A DNA stretch of 64,000 nucleotides from Candidatus Parachristensenella avicola (lineage in GTDB: Bacteria; Bacillota; Clostridia; Christensenellales; UMGS416): contig CAJFUN010000019.1 of assembly GCA_904420205.1 (NCBI GenBank), positions 1 to 64,000 of the forward strand, given 5' to 3'. Shown piece by piece: positions 25,552-33,447 of the stretch (within the stretch, counting starts at the first letter, position 1; each line of letters starts with the position of its first letter). The translations under genes and the position numbers were made by a program. The notes under the pieces were generated by a model that saw nothing but the letters and a program-made list of their open reading frames with translations, was not told the DNA's origin and ran no database searches.

Positions 25552-26218
25552 GACGCCCTCCTTTGCGGTGTACGGGCACGAAATCACCGTGCTCATATTC
25601 CATATCCGTATGGGCTGTACCGTGCTGAAGCCGTTCCCGTACTTCGCCGATCAACTCGGCGGTAAGCACGGCCGCCAGGCCCGAGATAACCACAACGTCC
25701 ATCGCGCCGCCGGAGCCTAAAGCGATGGGCGTGCTAAGCCCTTGGGCTAGATTGATGATCCCCTGGGTGAGATCGGCCAGCAGCACGCCCATGACGCCCC
25801 CGATCAGCGCGGCCCTGCGGGAGCGGCCCATTAGATAAGCCACAATGCCGCAGGCAAGGCCGTAAAGCCAGTTGGGGTCAAAGGGAATGGCTTCGGGCTC
25901 AGCCGGCATGGCGCGCCCGATGACCATAACCACGATGGCGCCGGCCACAGCAGCAGCCAGCGAACGCCAGCGCTCGCCTACGCTGTCGGCCTTTACCACC
26001 AGCATGATGCATAGAGCGGCGGGCAACACTGCGCCGCCAAGGTTGATGGAAACCACCGGGCCCAGAGGAATATCGGGAATAAGCCCGCCGATAAAAACGG
26101 CGGCCATACCGGCCAAAGCCTGGCGGTCTGTCAGCCTCATGCGGTCCAGCACCCGCTGGCCGACGCCGAAGATAATGAGAAGCGCCAGCGCCAGCAGCAA
26201 TGCATATCCTATCGTCAT
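25535..26218 (-). CDS. DUF1614-like membrane protein coupled to spoIIP
   Basis: The protein has 227 residues with about seven hydrophobic segments and short loops, including the conserved-looking 'GGLIPDIPLGPVVSINLGGAVLP' region and 'GGAMDVVVISGLAAVL'. This matches the DUF1614 type of clostridial membrane proteins, whose biochemistry is unknown. The C-terminal ~35 residues are hydrophilic and His-rich. ATG 26218 has AGGAGG at good spacing; an upstream in-frame start lacks one. Its last 17 nt overlap the start of spoIIP, so the two are translationally coupled, which suggests a sporulation role (inference). Confidence 0.65.
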   Translation of the reverse strand: MTIGYALLLALALLIIFGVGQRVLDRMRLTDRQALAGMAAVFIGGLIPDIPLGPVVSINLGGAVLPAALCIMLVVKADSVGERWRSLAAAVAGAIVVMVIGRAMPAEPEAIPFDPNWLYGLACGIVAYLMGRSRRAALIGGVMGVLLADLTQGIINLAQGLSTPIALGSGGAMDVVVISGLAAVLTAELIGEVRERLQHGTAHTDMEYEHGDFVPVHRKGGRHGQKK

Positions 26219-26347
26219 TTGATTGCCTCCTATCCAGATCAAAGCCTGATCATAGGGTAAGCGATTATATGGGTTTTATACGCAAAAGGAGGGTGTGTTC
26301 TGAGCATGATGATGCCTTTGGCGCACGCTTTCGTTTGGCAAGCATGC

Positions 26348-26375
26348 AAAAAAAGACCGCCAGCTGCTGGCGGTC
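26348..26375 (-). terminator. Terminator after pgeF
   Basis: A 9-bp perfect stem (26355-26363 with 26367-26375, 3-nt loop) is followed on the minus strand by seven T (26354-26348). It ends the sigG-to-pgeF run. Confidence 0.88.
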
Positions 26376-26387
26376 TGGGTTGAGAGG

Positions 26388-27197
26388 CTATAATCGATAC
26401 ATGATCGAGGCCATGATACCGGTGTGGCCTCGCTCCCTGCGGTGGGAATAAAGCAAGTCGTGGCAGCAAGAAGTACACAGGCTGCTGGTCAGAATTTGGC
26501 ATTCAGGTATGCCGCCCTGCAGAAGCTGCAGGCGGTTGCAGGCTTTCAGGTCGCCATAAAGGGAATCGCCTCGGCGCTGCACCAAGCCCGCTCCGGGGAA
26601 TCCATCCTCCAGCAGCTGGGCTACGTCCGGGCCAATTTCAAAGCAGCAAGCGCTGATAGCCGGACCAATTAAAGCCCACATCCGCTCGGGGCGGCTGCCA
26701 TACCGCCGGACCATGGCCGATAGCGTCCGCGATGCAATCGCGTGGACTGTTCCCTTCCATCCGGCATGGATAAGGCCCATAGCCCGATGCTCCGGATCAG
26801 CCAAATAGACAGGCGTGCAGTCGGCATGGTGGCGGATCAACGTGAGGGCAGGATCATCGCTGATCCAGGCATCGCCCTCCCGAGAGACGGCTCCCGGCGC
26901 CAAAGATCGGTGCGCATCCATTTCATTTGCCTCCAAGACTTCCACCCCGTGCACCTGACGAGAAAGGCAGAGGCTTTCCAGGGGGCGGCCCAGGGCGGCG
27001 GCTAAGCGGCGATAATTTTCACGTACGTTTTCCTCGGTATCCCTGCGCTTAAAGGAGAGGTTCATGGTGGCGGTTTCCCCAATGCTGACTCCGCCCACCC
27101 GGGTGGATAGCGCGCAGGCAAAACCTAGCGATGCCATTTGCGGGGCCTGCAGGAGCCCGACGCCATGGGAGAGCCCGTAACGGAAAGGCTCATTCAT
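26388..27197 (-). CDS. pgeF: Purine nucleoside phosphorylase-like / peptidoglycan editing factor PgeF (YlmD)
   Basis: This 269-residue member of the multicopper-laccase-like DUF152 family has metal-ligand motifs 'SRQVHG' (His), 'RHHADCTPVYL' (Cys) and 'IHAGWKGTV' (His). Family members have been described both as adenosine/inosine phosphorylase-deaminases and as editors that remove wrongly built muropeptide precursors. ATG 27197 has AAGGA 8 nt upstream and overlaps the nrdR stop by 8 nt; an ATG at 27206 has no spaced RBS. In Bacillus ylmD lies in the same sigE-sigG neighbourhood, which supports the call. Confidence 0.88.
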   Translation of the reverse strand: MNEPFRYGLSHGVGLLQAPQMASLGFACALSTRVGGVSIGETATMNLSFKRRDTEENVRENYRRLAAALGRPLESLCLSRQVHGVEVLEANEMDAHRSLAPGAVSREGDAWISDDPALTLIRHHADCTPVYLADPEHRAMGLIHAGWKGTVHAIASRTLSAMVRRYGSRPERMWALIGPAISACCFEIGPDVAQLLEDGFPGAGLVQRRGDSLYGDLKACNRLQLLQGGIPECQILTSSLCTSCCHDLLYSHRRERGHTGIMASIMYRL

Positions 27198-27657
27198 GGT
27201 CTTCATCCTTTTTCAGAAGCTGGGTCAGCTCGTTCATAAAGGTATTAATATCGCCAAATTGGCGGTATACCGAGGCAAAACGCACATAGGCGACTTGATC
27301 GAGATCCTTCAACCGGTCCATAATCATTTCGCCGATCTGGGTGGAAGTAATCTCCTGATCCAAGCTGTTGAAAACCTTTTTTTCCACGTCGGATACGATT
27401 TTATCCATATCCCGAGCCGCAATGGGCCGCTTTTCGCAGGCCTTAATCAGGCCGCGGCGAATTTTGTCCGTGCTAAAGGCCTCGCGGCGTCCGTCCTTTT
27501 TCACCACCAGGATCATGGGGTTTTCCATCTTTTCGTAGGTGGTGAATCGCTTGCCGCAGCTCATGCATTCCCTGCGACGCCGGATTGCCCAGCCGTCCTC
27601 GGTGGGCCGGGAATCGACCACCTTGCTCTCCATATGATTACAAAATACGCACCGCAT
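27190..27657 (-). CDS. nrdR: Ribonucleotide reductase repressor NrdR
   Basis: The protein has 155 residues, standard length. A zinc ribbon ('MRCVFCNHMESKVVDSR' with later 'CMSCGKRFTTYE') is followed by an ATP-cone domain ('VVKKDGRREAFSTDKIRRGL', 'EITSTQIGEMIMDRLKDLDQVAYVRFASVYRQF'). NrdR senses ATP/dATP and represses nrd genes by binding NrdR boxes. ATG 27657 gives the canonical N-terminus and has GGAGGCGG upstream; the longer frame does not. It lies between the PRC-barrel gene and pgeF and is coupled to pgeF by overlap. No NrdR box was noticed in the window. Confidence 0.95.
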   Translation of the reverse strand: MRCVFCNHMESKVVDSRPTEDGWAIRRRRECMSCGKRFTTYEKMENPMILVVKKDGRREAFSTDKIRRGLIKACEKRPIAARDMDKIVSDVEKKVFNSLDQEITSTQIGEMIMDRLKDLDQVAYVRFASVYRQFGDINTFMNELTQLLKKDEDHE

Positions 27658-27744
27658 GGTTAACCGCCTCCAAGAGCTTTTTAGCATTTTTCGCTATCAA
27701 ATCATTATAGCATCTTGCCGGGCGATTTGTCCATGGCGGTTCAG

Positions 27745-27999
27745 TCACTCCGGATAATCGTCTTGCGGGCCGATATCAACCAGGATCACGTCCATGCCGA
27801 TGAGCACGACCTGTTCCCAGGGAATGACAAGTTGGCTCTTTTCATTACGCAGCAGGCTTTTCACGCTGAAGGGACCGGGTACGGCCAGCGTTTTGATATG
27901 GCCGTCACTGGTGAACTCCATGTCGGCAATGGTGCCGAGCCTGCGCCCGTCTGCCACATTGATGACATCCTTTTGGCGGATGCTATTTCCGGTATTCAT
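27745..27999 (-). CDS. YlmC/YmxH-family PRC-barrel sporulation protein
   Basis: This 84-residue single PRC-barrel domain has 'SIRQKDVINVADGRRLGTIADMEFT', 'SLLRNEKSQLVIPWEQVVLIGMDVILVD' and an acidic end. It matches small clostridial and bacillar YlmC/YmxH proteins, commonly found next to sigG and linked by annotation to sporulation. The molecular function is unknown, though PRC barrels often mediate protein or RNA binding. ATG 27999 has GGGGGAGG 8 nt upstream; an in-frame GTG at 28006-28008 sits inside the RBS region and is rejected. Confidence 0.8.
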   Translation of the reverse strand: MNTGNSIRQKDVINVADGRRLGTIADMEFTSDGHIKTLAVPGPFSVKSLLRNEKSQLVIPWEQVVLIGMDVILVDIGPQDDYPE

Positions 28000-28047
28000 T
28001 TTTTCCACCTCCCCCTATACATTATGCGGGGCGGAGGAAAAGAAACC

Positions 28048-28836
28048 CTATTTGTCGTCGAAAATCTGCCTGCGCATCTGCTTGAGCGCGCCCTTTTCCA
28101 GGCGTGAAACCTGGGCCTGGGAAATGCCGATGTCCTCGGCCACCTCCATCTGAGTGCGTCCCTGGAAAAAGCGCATATATAGGATATGCCGTTCACGGCC
28201 GGAGAGCTGCTCCATGGCCTGGCGCAGGGAAAGGGATTCCAGCCATTTGTCGTCACTGACCCGCTCATCGCTCACCTGGTCGCCTACATAGCAGGCGTCG
28301 CCTCCAGCGTCGTGGAAGAGCGGTTCAAAGAGGGAGACAGGATCCTGGATGGCGTCCATGGCGAAGACGACCTCTTCCCGGTTGACGCCCAGGTTCTGCG
28401 CGATCTCGGTGACAGTGGGCTCACGGCCCTTTTCATAGACCAAGCTGTCTCGAGCCTGCAGCGCCTTATAAGCCATATCGCGCAGGGAACGGGATACGCG
28501 AATGGTGTTGTTATCCCGCAGGTAGCGGCGGATTTCTCCAATGATCATAGGTACCGCATAGGTGGAGAAACGCACGTTTTGACTGACATCAAAGTTGTCG
28601 ATGGCTTTAATAAGGCCAATGCATCCCACCTGAAAAAGATCGTCGGGATTTTCGCCGCGGCTGCCGAAGCGCTGGATTACGCTGAGCACCAGGCGCAGGT
28701 TGCCTTGAATAAACTCCTCCCGGGCCGCTTCGTCCCCCGCATGAATTCGCTCAAAGAGCGCCATCATCTGTTTGTGGGTCAATACCGGCAGCTTAGACGT
28801 ATCCACACCGCAGATTTCCACCTTGTTGCCTTGCAT
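28048..28836 (-). CDS. sigG: Forespore sigma factor SigG
   Basis: The protein has 262 residues. The N-terminus 'NKVEICGVDTSKLPVLTHKQM' is the SigG hallmark. Region 2 is 'GNLRLVLSVIQRF...DDLFQVGCIGLIKAIDNFD...RFSTYAVPMIIGEIRRYLRD', and region 4 ends 'GRTQMEVAEDIGISQAQVSRLEKGAL'. It directs late forespore transcription after engulfment. ATG 28836 has GGGAGG upstream; the 51 codons before it in the open frame lack family similarity. A sigma-G/F-type promoter lies ~90 bp upstream, and a terminator separates it from sigE, so it can be expressed on its own, as in Bacillus. Confidence 0.97.
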   Translation of the reverse strand: MQGNKVEICGVDTSKLPVLTHKQMMALFERIHAGDEAAREEFIQGNLRLVLSVIQRFGSRGENPDDLFQVGCIGLIKAIDNFDVSQNVRFSTYAVPMIIGEIRRYLRDNNTIRVSRSLRDMAYKALQARDSLVYEKGREPTVTEIAQNLGVNREEVVFAMDAIQDPVSLFEPLFHDAGGDACYVGDQVSDERVSDDKWLESLSLRQAMEQLSGRERHILYMRFFQGRTQMEVAEDIGISQAQVSRLEKGALKQMRRQIFDDK

Positions 28837-28922
28837 AACTTGTTCGCCTCCCAATACTTCGCTTAAAAGCGCAGAGGATCGGCCGATCACTTCTTTCCAG
28901 CTGGGATGAGCGCTTACACAGC

Positions 28923-28952
28923 CAGTATGGCACAGCGCAGGGTTTTTATACC
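28923..28952 (-). promoter_or_regulatory. Predicted sigma-G/sigma-F promoter of sigG
   Basis: On the minus strand GGTATA (28952-28947), a 17-bp spacer and CATACTG (28929-28923) match the forespore consensus (-35 GYATA, -10 CATnnTA). This fits autoregulation of sigG. Confidence 0.6.
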
Positions 28953-28981
28953 GCTGCACAGGCATGTATAACCAAGAAGCG

Positions 28982-28988
28982 TTCGACA
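28982..28988 (-). promoter_or_regulatory. Possible Spo0A box upstream of sigG
   Basis: TGTCGAA on the minus strand matches the 0A-box core exactly. A heptamer is expected several times by chance in 64 kb on both strands, so this is weak without binding data. Confidence 0.3.
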
Positions 28989-29013
28989 AGTTATGCGCAG
29001 ATTTAGGGAAAAT

Positions 29014-29046
29014 TGTGTAAAAAAAGGGAGGCGGCGCCTCCCTTTA
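29014..29046 (-). terminator. Terminator between sigE and sigG
   Basis: A 10-bp stem (29023-29032 with 29036-29045, 3-nt loop) is followed on the minus strand by a T-run. It lies 19 nt after the sigE stop. Confidence 0.85.
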
Positions 29047-29064
29047 TGCATGAGCTATACATCG

Positions 29065-29781
29065 CTAGGCCATGCGGCTTAGCTGCGATTTTAGCCGCAG
29101 AATGACCCGTTTTTCCAACCTGGAAATGTAAGATTGGGAGATGCCCATCATGTCGGCGACTTCCTTTTGGGTGCGCTCGTTTTCCCCGTCCAGGCCAAAG
29201 CGCAGCTGCATGATCCGCTTCTCCCGCTGGGCCAGCGATTGCACGGCTTCCAGCAGGCAGGCCTTTTCCGCTTCATCTTCGATGCTTTGGCCCACCATGT
29301 CACCGTCGGTGCCCAGAATATCGGATAGCAACAGCTCGTTGCCGTCCCAATCCATGTTCAGCGGTTCGTCAAAGGAGACCTCGGCCCGCAGGCGGGAAAC
29401 CCGACGAAGATGCATGAGAATTTCATTTTCAATGCAGCGGGAGGCGTAGGTAGCCAGCTTGATCTTTTTGTGCCGGTCGAAGGTATTGACGGCCTTAATC
29501 AGCCCGATGGTGCCGATGGAGATAAGATCTTCCAGGCCTACGCCGGTGTTGTCAAACTTCCGGGCGATGTAAACCACCAGCCTCAGGTTGTGCTCGATCA
29601 GCAGGTCCCTGGCCGCCTTGTCCCCCTGGGACATGGCCTCCACTGCCGCCTGCTCCTGATCCGGTGGAAGCGGGTGGGGCAGCGTATCGCTTCCGCCGAT
29701 ATAGTCCAGTCGGCCCAGCAGCCTCCGCCCGCTCAGCCATTTCATCCATCGCGCATATAGCCTGCGCAGCCATCCCTTCAT
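29065..29781 (-). CDS. sigE: Mother-cell sigma factor SigE (pro-form)
   Basis: The protein has 238 residues. The first ~25 are a basic, Trp/Leu-rich amphipathic prosequence ('[17 protein letters not shown]') that keeps pro-sigma-E at the membrane until SpoIIGA cuts it. The rest is sigma-70 regions 2-4: '[38 protein letters not shown]', '[19 protein letters not shown]' and C-terminal '[23 protein letters not shown]'. The ATG has GAAGGAGG at good spacing. It directs early mother-cell transcription, including spoIVA and coat genes. It is cotranscribed with spoIIGA, whose frame overlaps it by about 230 nt as read. Confidence 0.97.
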   Translation of the reverse strand: MKGWLRRLYARWMKWLSGRRLLGRLDYIGGSDTLPHPLPPDQEQAAVEAMSQGDKAARDLLIEHNLRLVVYIARKFDNTGVGLEDLISIGTIGLIKAVNTFDRHKKIKLATYASRCIENEILMHLRRVSRLRAEVSFDEPLNMDWDGNELLLSDILGTDGDMVGQSIEDEAEKACLLEAVQSLAQREKRIMQLRFGLDGENERTQKEVADMMGISQSYISRLEKRVILRLKSQLSRMA

Positions 29782-30574
29782 GAAATACGCCTCCTTCCAA
29801 TGGGCTAAGGGGCGGGATAATCCCTTCCACCCCTTCGTCGTTTAGTCCGCTGTCCACCGCCGCATAGACCGGGGGACAGCGCCGCCATCGTCCGCCAAGG
29901 CACAGGGCAAAATCGGATAGGGGCAGCGCCGCCACAAGCCCGCCGCCGTGCAGCGTGCGGCAGGGGATAAGGCGCACCCCGGGCGCGGGTTCCGATGCCT
30001 TCAGCAGGGCTGCGCGCTGGCCAAACACGCGGCACGCCGTATCAGGCGACAGCAGGATGACCGGGCAGCCGCTGACCGGTTCGGTCAGCCCGTTGCCGGT
30101 ATCCACCCGGGCATAGAAGCGGCAGCCCGCCGCGCGGCAGCACACTGTGCGGCGGTAGGCGCGCAGCTGGCGCGGCACCAGTGTCCAGGCGGAAAGCAGC
30201 AGGGTAATCATCAGCCCGGACAGCGATGCGGCCCAGCCCGGCATGTGCGCAGCGCGCAGCTGCAGCATCAGCGCCAGCGCCCCGCCGCCGGCCAGCAGCG
30301 CCACCCCCAACAGCGTTCCGGCCAGCGAGAAAAACCGCCGGCTGGCTAGCGGCCAGCAGATCAGCGCCATCAAGGCCGGTAGGGCCGCCTTCATTGCCCA
30401 GCCGCCCATCCAGGGCGGCCCGCACAGGGCCAAAAGCGCGCCAGCCGCCCCTAGGGCGGAGGCCAGCGCCCATCGCCCCCAGGGCGCGGGATAGCCCCAT
30501 AAGCGCCCGGTTATGCGCAAGAGCACGCCGTCCACCAGAAAATTCAGGATCAGTACCCATTCCCCATAGACCAT
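29552..30574 (-). CDS. spoIIGA: Sigma-E processing aspartyl protease SpoIIGA (frame reads into sigE)
   Basis: The open frame is 340 codons. Five or six N-terminal membrane segments (about 1-135) are followed by a protease domain with the active-site motif '[15 protein letters not shown]' (Asp158), '[12 protein letters not shown]' and a final 'VEGIIPPL'. SpoIIGA dimerises in the septal membrane and cleaves pro-sigma-E. Members usually end just before sigE, at about residue 258-265 here. The frame instead continues ~230 nt inside sigE, giving a Gly/Ala/Arg-rich tail unlike the family. A TAG in the neighbouring frame (29807-29805) would end the protein as 'GIIPPP' if one C were added to the CCCGCCCC run at 29809-29816. 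A one-base sequence error or real frameshift is therefore likely. Confidence 0.85.
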   Translation of the reverse strand: MVYGEWVLILNFLVDGVLLRITGRLWGYPAPWGRWALASALGAAGALLALCGPPWMGGWAMKAALPALMALICWPLASRRFFSLAGTLLGVALLAGGGALALMLQLRAAHMPGWAASLSGLMITLLLSAWTLVPRQLRAYRRTVCCRAAGCRFYARVDTGNGLTEPVSGCPVILLSPDTACRVFGQRAALLKASEPAPGVRLIPCRTLHGGGLVAALPLSDFALCLGGRWRRCPPVYAAVDSGLNDEGVEGIIPPLSPLEGGVFHEGMAAQAICAMDEMAERAEAAGPTGLYRRKRYAAPPASTGSGAGGSGGHVPGGQGGQGPADRAQPEAGGLHRPEV

Positions 30575-30599
30575 GGCCTGCGCCCCTTTCCTTGCGTTC

Positions 30600-30633
30600 A
30601 GTGTAGCATATGGGCCTATGAAGCTTTGTCGAA
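30600..30633 (-). promoter_or_regulatory. spoIIG-type promoter with Spo0A box
   Basis: On the minus strand TTCGAC (30633-30628), part of the 0A-box core TTCGACA, is separated by 22 bp from TACACT (30605-30600), which has an upstream TG (extended -10). The unusual 22-bp spacing with a Spo0A site at -35 is the known layout of the Bacillus spoIIG promoter. The ATG is 25 nt downstream of the -10. Confidence 0.65.
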
Positions 30634-30728
30634 CGGCGGGGGCTGATTAACGCGAAAACCCGACGGGGACAAAGCGGACAACTTTGCGCCCCATGGTTGA
30701 GGGAAAAGGCGATAGGGCGGCAATCTCC

Positions 30729-30757
30729 TTGACAAGGCCGGGGGTTTCGACCATAAT
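30729..30757 (+). promoter_or_regulatory. Predicted sigma-A promoter of the DUF512-der-plsY operon
   Basis: TTGACA (30729-30734), a 17-bp spacer and CATAAT (30752-30757) lie 42 bp before the ATG at 30800. Confidence 0.7.
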
Positions 30758-30799
30758 AGAATAGCGGTTATAGACGAACGCGCAGAAAAGGGGTGTTTC

Positions 30800-32116
30800 A
30801 TGAAATCCATTGGCATTCAGGTGGAGGCAGGCGGCCCCGCCTGGAAAGCGGGCTTACGGAGTGGAATGCGCCTTTTGACCATGAATGGTGAACCGGTGCT
30901 GGATTTTATTGATTATGAGCATTTTTCCGCCCAGCGCCGGATTCGCTGCCGGATTGAGGGCGATGAGCGGGAATACCTGATCCGCAAGCAGCCGTACGAG
31001 CCCCTGGGCATGGAGCTGGAGGCGGAACTATATCCGCCGGAGCGGCGATGCGCCAACCGGTGCATTTTTTGCTTTGAGGATCAGCTGCCGCCCGGTGTGC
31101 GCGACTCGCTGCACGCCAAGGATGACGACTGGCGATACAGCCTGCTCTTTGGCAATTATGTCACGCTGACCAACATGAAGGAGGCGGATTTCGCCCGGCT
31201 GATCGCCCGGCGGGTCAGCCCGATCTATGTATCCGTCCATGCTACCGATCCGGCGGTTCGGGTGGATATGATGGCGAATCCCCGGGCGGGTGATATTATG
31301 GCGCAGCTGACCCGGCTGAAAGAGGGCGGCATCGCCTTCCATGCCCAGGTGGTGCTGTGCCCAGGCATAAACGACGGCGACGTGCTGGAGCGCACGATCC
31401 ATGACCTTTGGAGCTTATATCCAGCGGCTCAGTCGGTGGCGGTCGTGCCGCTGGGCATGACGCGCTTTCGCCACGGCCTGCGCCAGCTGACGCCGGTGGA
31501 CGCTGATTGTGCCTGCCGGGTAATCCGCCAGGTGGAGGCTTTCTCCCGCTGGACGCGTCAAGTCCATGGGATCGATTTTGCCTATGCTTCCGACGAGATG
31601 TACCAGATCGCCCATATGGCTTGGCCGCGGTATGATTCGGGCGGACATCAGCCGCAGATTGCCAACGGCGTGGGCCTTTTTCACGACTTGCTGGCGGACT
31701 TTGACGCGGCGCTGGAGGCCGCGCCCACAGCGCTGGAGGCCCCTAGGCAGATCACGCTGGCTACCGGATTTTCGGCCTATGAGACGCTGACGGAGATGAT
31801 GACGCGCCTCAGCGCCCACACCCAGGGCTTTTCCGCCCAGGTCATACGGATACGCAACGACTTCTTTGGCGATACCATCACCGTGGCAGGGCTGCTGACC
31901 GGCGGCGATCTGGCACGGCAGCTGGCGAACGTCCCCCTGGGCGACGCGCTGCTGATCCCAGGCAGCAGCATGAAGGATGGCGACACGCTTTTTTTAGATG
32001 ACACGACCTTAGAGCAGCTGGCCCGGCGGCTGGATACCACGGTGATCCCGGTGCCGGACGACGGCTACCGGCTGGTGGAGCTGGCTCTAGGGATAAAGGA
32101 GGAAGCATGGGAATAA
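30800..32116 (+). CDS. DUF512-family radical-SAM/PDZ protein
   Basis: The protein has 438 residues. An N-terminal PDZ-like segment ('GGPAWKAGLRSGMRLLTMNGEPV') is followed by a radical-SAM-like cluster motif 'CANRCIFCFEDQLP' (CxxxCxxC), a barrel with 'YSLLFGNYVTLTNM', 'PIYVSVHATDP' and 'VLCPGINDG', and the C-terminal DUF512 domain ('YASDEMYQIAHM', 'TGFSAYETL', 'IRNDFFGDTITVAGLLTGGDL'). Members are widespread in Clostridia next to der; the reaction is unknown but an iron-sulfur, SAM-dependent one is expected. The last 10 nt overlap the der start, showing coupling. Confidence 0.88.
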   Translation: MKSIGIQVEAGGPAWKAGLRSGMRLLTMNGEPVLDFIDYEHFSAQRRIRCRIEGDEREYLIRKQPYEPLGMELEAELYPPERRCANRCIFCFEDQLPPGVRDSLHAKDDDWRYSLLFGNYVTLTNMKEADFARLIARRVSPIYVSVHATDPAVRVDMMANPRAGDIMAQLTRLKEGGIAFHAQVVLCPGINDGDVLERTIHDLWSLYPAAQSVAVVPLGMTRFRHGLRQLTPVDADCACRVIRQVEAFSRWTRQVHGIDFAYASDEMYQIAHMAWPRYDSGGHQPQIANGVGLFHDLLADFDAALEAAPTALEAPRQITLATGFSAYETLTEMMTRLSAHTQGFSAQVIRIRNDFFGDTITVAGLLTGGDLARQLANVPLGDALLIPGSSMKDGDTLFLDDTTLEQLARRLDTTVIPVPDDGYRLVELALGIKEEAWE

Positions 32117-33447
32117 AACCCATCGTGGCCATCGTAGGCCGGCCCAATGTGGGCAAATCCACGCTGTTTAACCGCCTGGTGGGCAAGCGCATTTCGATCG
32201 TGGAAGATACGCCCGGCGTGACCCGCGACCGCATCTATGCCGATGTGCGCTGGCTGGATTATGCCTTTACGCTGATCGATACGGGCGGACTAGAGCTTTT
32301 CAGCGAAGATTCGCTCTATTCCCACATGCGCCAGCAGGCGCAGCTGGCCGCTGAATCGGCCGACGTGATCCTTTTCCTGCTGGATGGGCAGCAAGGCCTT
32401 ACCGCGGAGGATTACGATGTGGCCGACTACCTGCGCCGCTGTAAAAAGCCGCTGGTGCTGGGCGTTAACAAGGTGGATAACAGCCGCATGGAGGAGCAGG
32501 TTAAATACGACTACTATTGCCTGGGCCTGGGCGAGCCCCATACCATATCCGCCGTGCAGGGATTGGGCCTAGGCGATATGTTGGATGAACTTGTCTCCCA
32601 TTTCCCCCAGAAAGACGCGCCGGAGCAGAAGGATGAAGAAGCGATCCAGATCGCCGTAGTGGGCAAGCCCAACGCGGGAAAATCTTCTCTGGTGAACGCC
32701 ATCCTGCGGGAAGACCGGGTAATCGTATCCAACATCCCCGGCACCACGCGGGACGCTATCGATACGCCCTTTGAGCAGGGCGGGCGGCGGTATAACCTGA
32801 TCGATACCGCCGGCATGCGCAAGAAGGGAAAGATCGAGCTGGATACGCTGGAGCGCTATTCGGTCATCCGGTCCTTGGCGGCGGTGCGCCGGGCCGACGT
32901 ATGCCTCCTGATGATCGACGGCGACCAAGGCGTAACCGAGCAGGACGCCAAAATCGCCGGCTTTATCGACGCCGAGGGCAAGCCGGCGATCGTGCTTGTG
33001 AACAAATGGGATTTAGTCGAAAAGGACGATAAGACCACCGAACGCTTTACCCAGCGCATTTATGAGACGCTTTCTTTCATGACCTATGCTCCGGTGGTAT
33101 TCGTTTCCTGCAAGACGGGCCAGCGGCTGAACCGGGTGCTGCCTCTGGTAGAGGAGGTATACGCCAAATCGCGCTTCCGCACCACCACCGGCGTGCTGAA
33201 CGACGTGATCAACGACGCGGTGGCGGCCATGTCGCCGCCCTCGGACAAGGGGCGGCCGGTCAAAATTTACTATGCCACCCAGGCCAAGGAGGTACCGCCT
33301 ACCTTTGTGCTGTTCATGAACTATCCGGATGGCATGCATTACAGCTACCGGCGCTATCTGGAGAACCACTTGCGCAAAACCTTTGACCTGAAGGGGACGC
33401 CGATCCGCCTGATCCTGCGGGGCAGAGATGAGGAGGATCCGGCATGA
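32107..33447 (+). CDS. der: Ribosome-assembly GTPase Der (EngA)
   Basis: The protein has 446 residues with two tandem Era-like GTPase domains. The first has G1 'GRPNVGKST', G3 'DTGGL' and G4 'NKVD'; the second has G1 'GKPNAGKSS', 'DTAGMRKKGKIE' and 'NKWD'. A C-terminal KH-like domain ends near 'GTPIRLILRGRDEE'. Der is needed for 50S subunit maturation. AAGGAGG lies 7 nt before the ATG, inside the DUF512 gene. Its stop overlaps the plsY start as ATGA. Confidence 0.97.
   Translation: MGIKPIVAIVGRPNVGKSTLFNRLVGKRISIVEDTPGVTRDRIYADVRWLDYAFTLIDTGGLELFSEDSLYSHMRQQAQLAAESADVILFLLDGQQGLTAEDYDVADYLRRCKKPLVLGVNKVDNSRMEEQVKYDYYCLGLGEPHTISAVQGLGLGDMLDELVSHFPQKDAPEQKDEEAIQIAVVGKPNAGKSSLVNAILREDRVIVSNIPGTTRDAIDTPFEQGGRRYNLIDTAGMRKKGKIELDTLERYSVIRSLAAVRRADVCLLMIDGDQGVTEQDAKIAGFIDAEGKPAIVLVNKWDLVEKDDKTTERFTQRIYETLSFMTYAPVVFVSCKTGQRLNRVLPLVEEVYAKSRFRTTTGVLNDVINDAVAAMSPPSDKGRPVKIYYATQAKEVPPTFVLFMNYPDGMHYSYRRYLENHLRKTFDLKGTPIRLILRGRDEEDPA

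Noticed and set aside
28982..28988. Spo0A control of sigG
   Set aside because: A single heptamer match is expected several times by chance in this window. It is listed only as a weak site.
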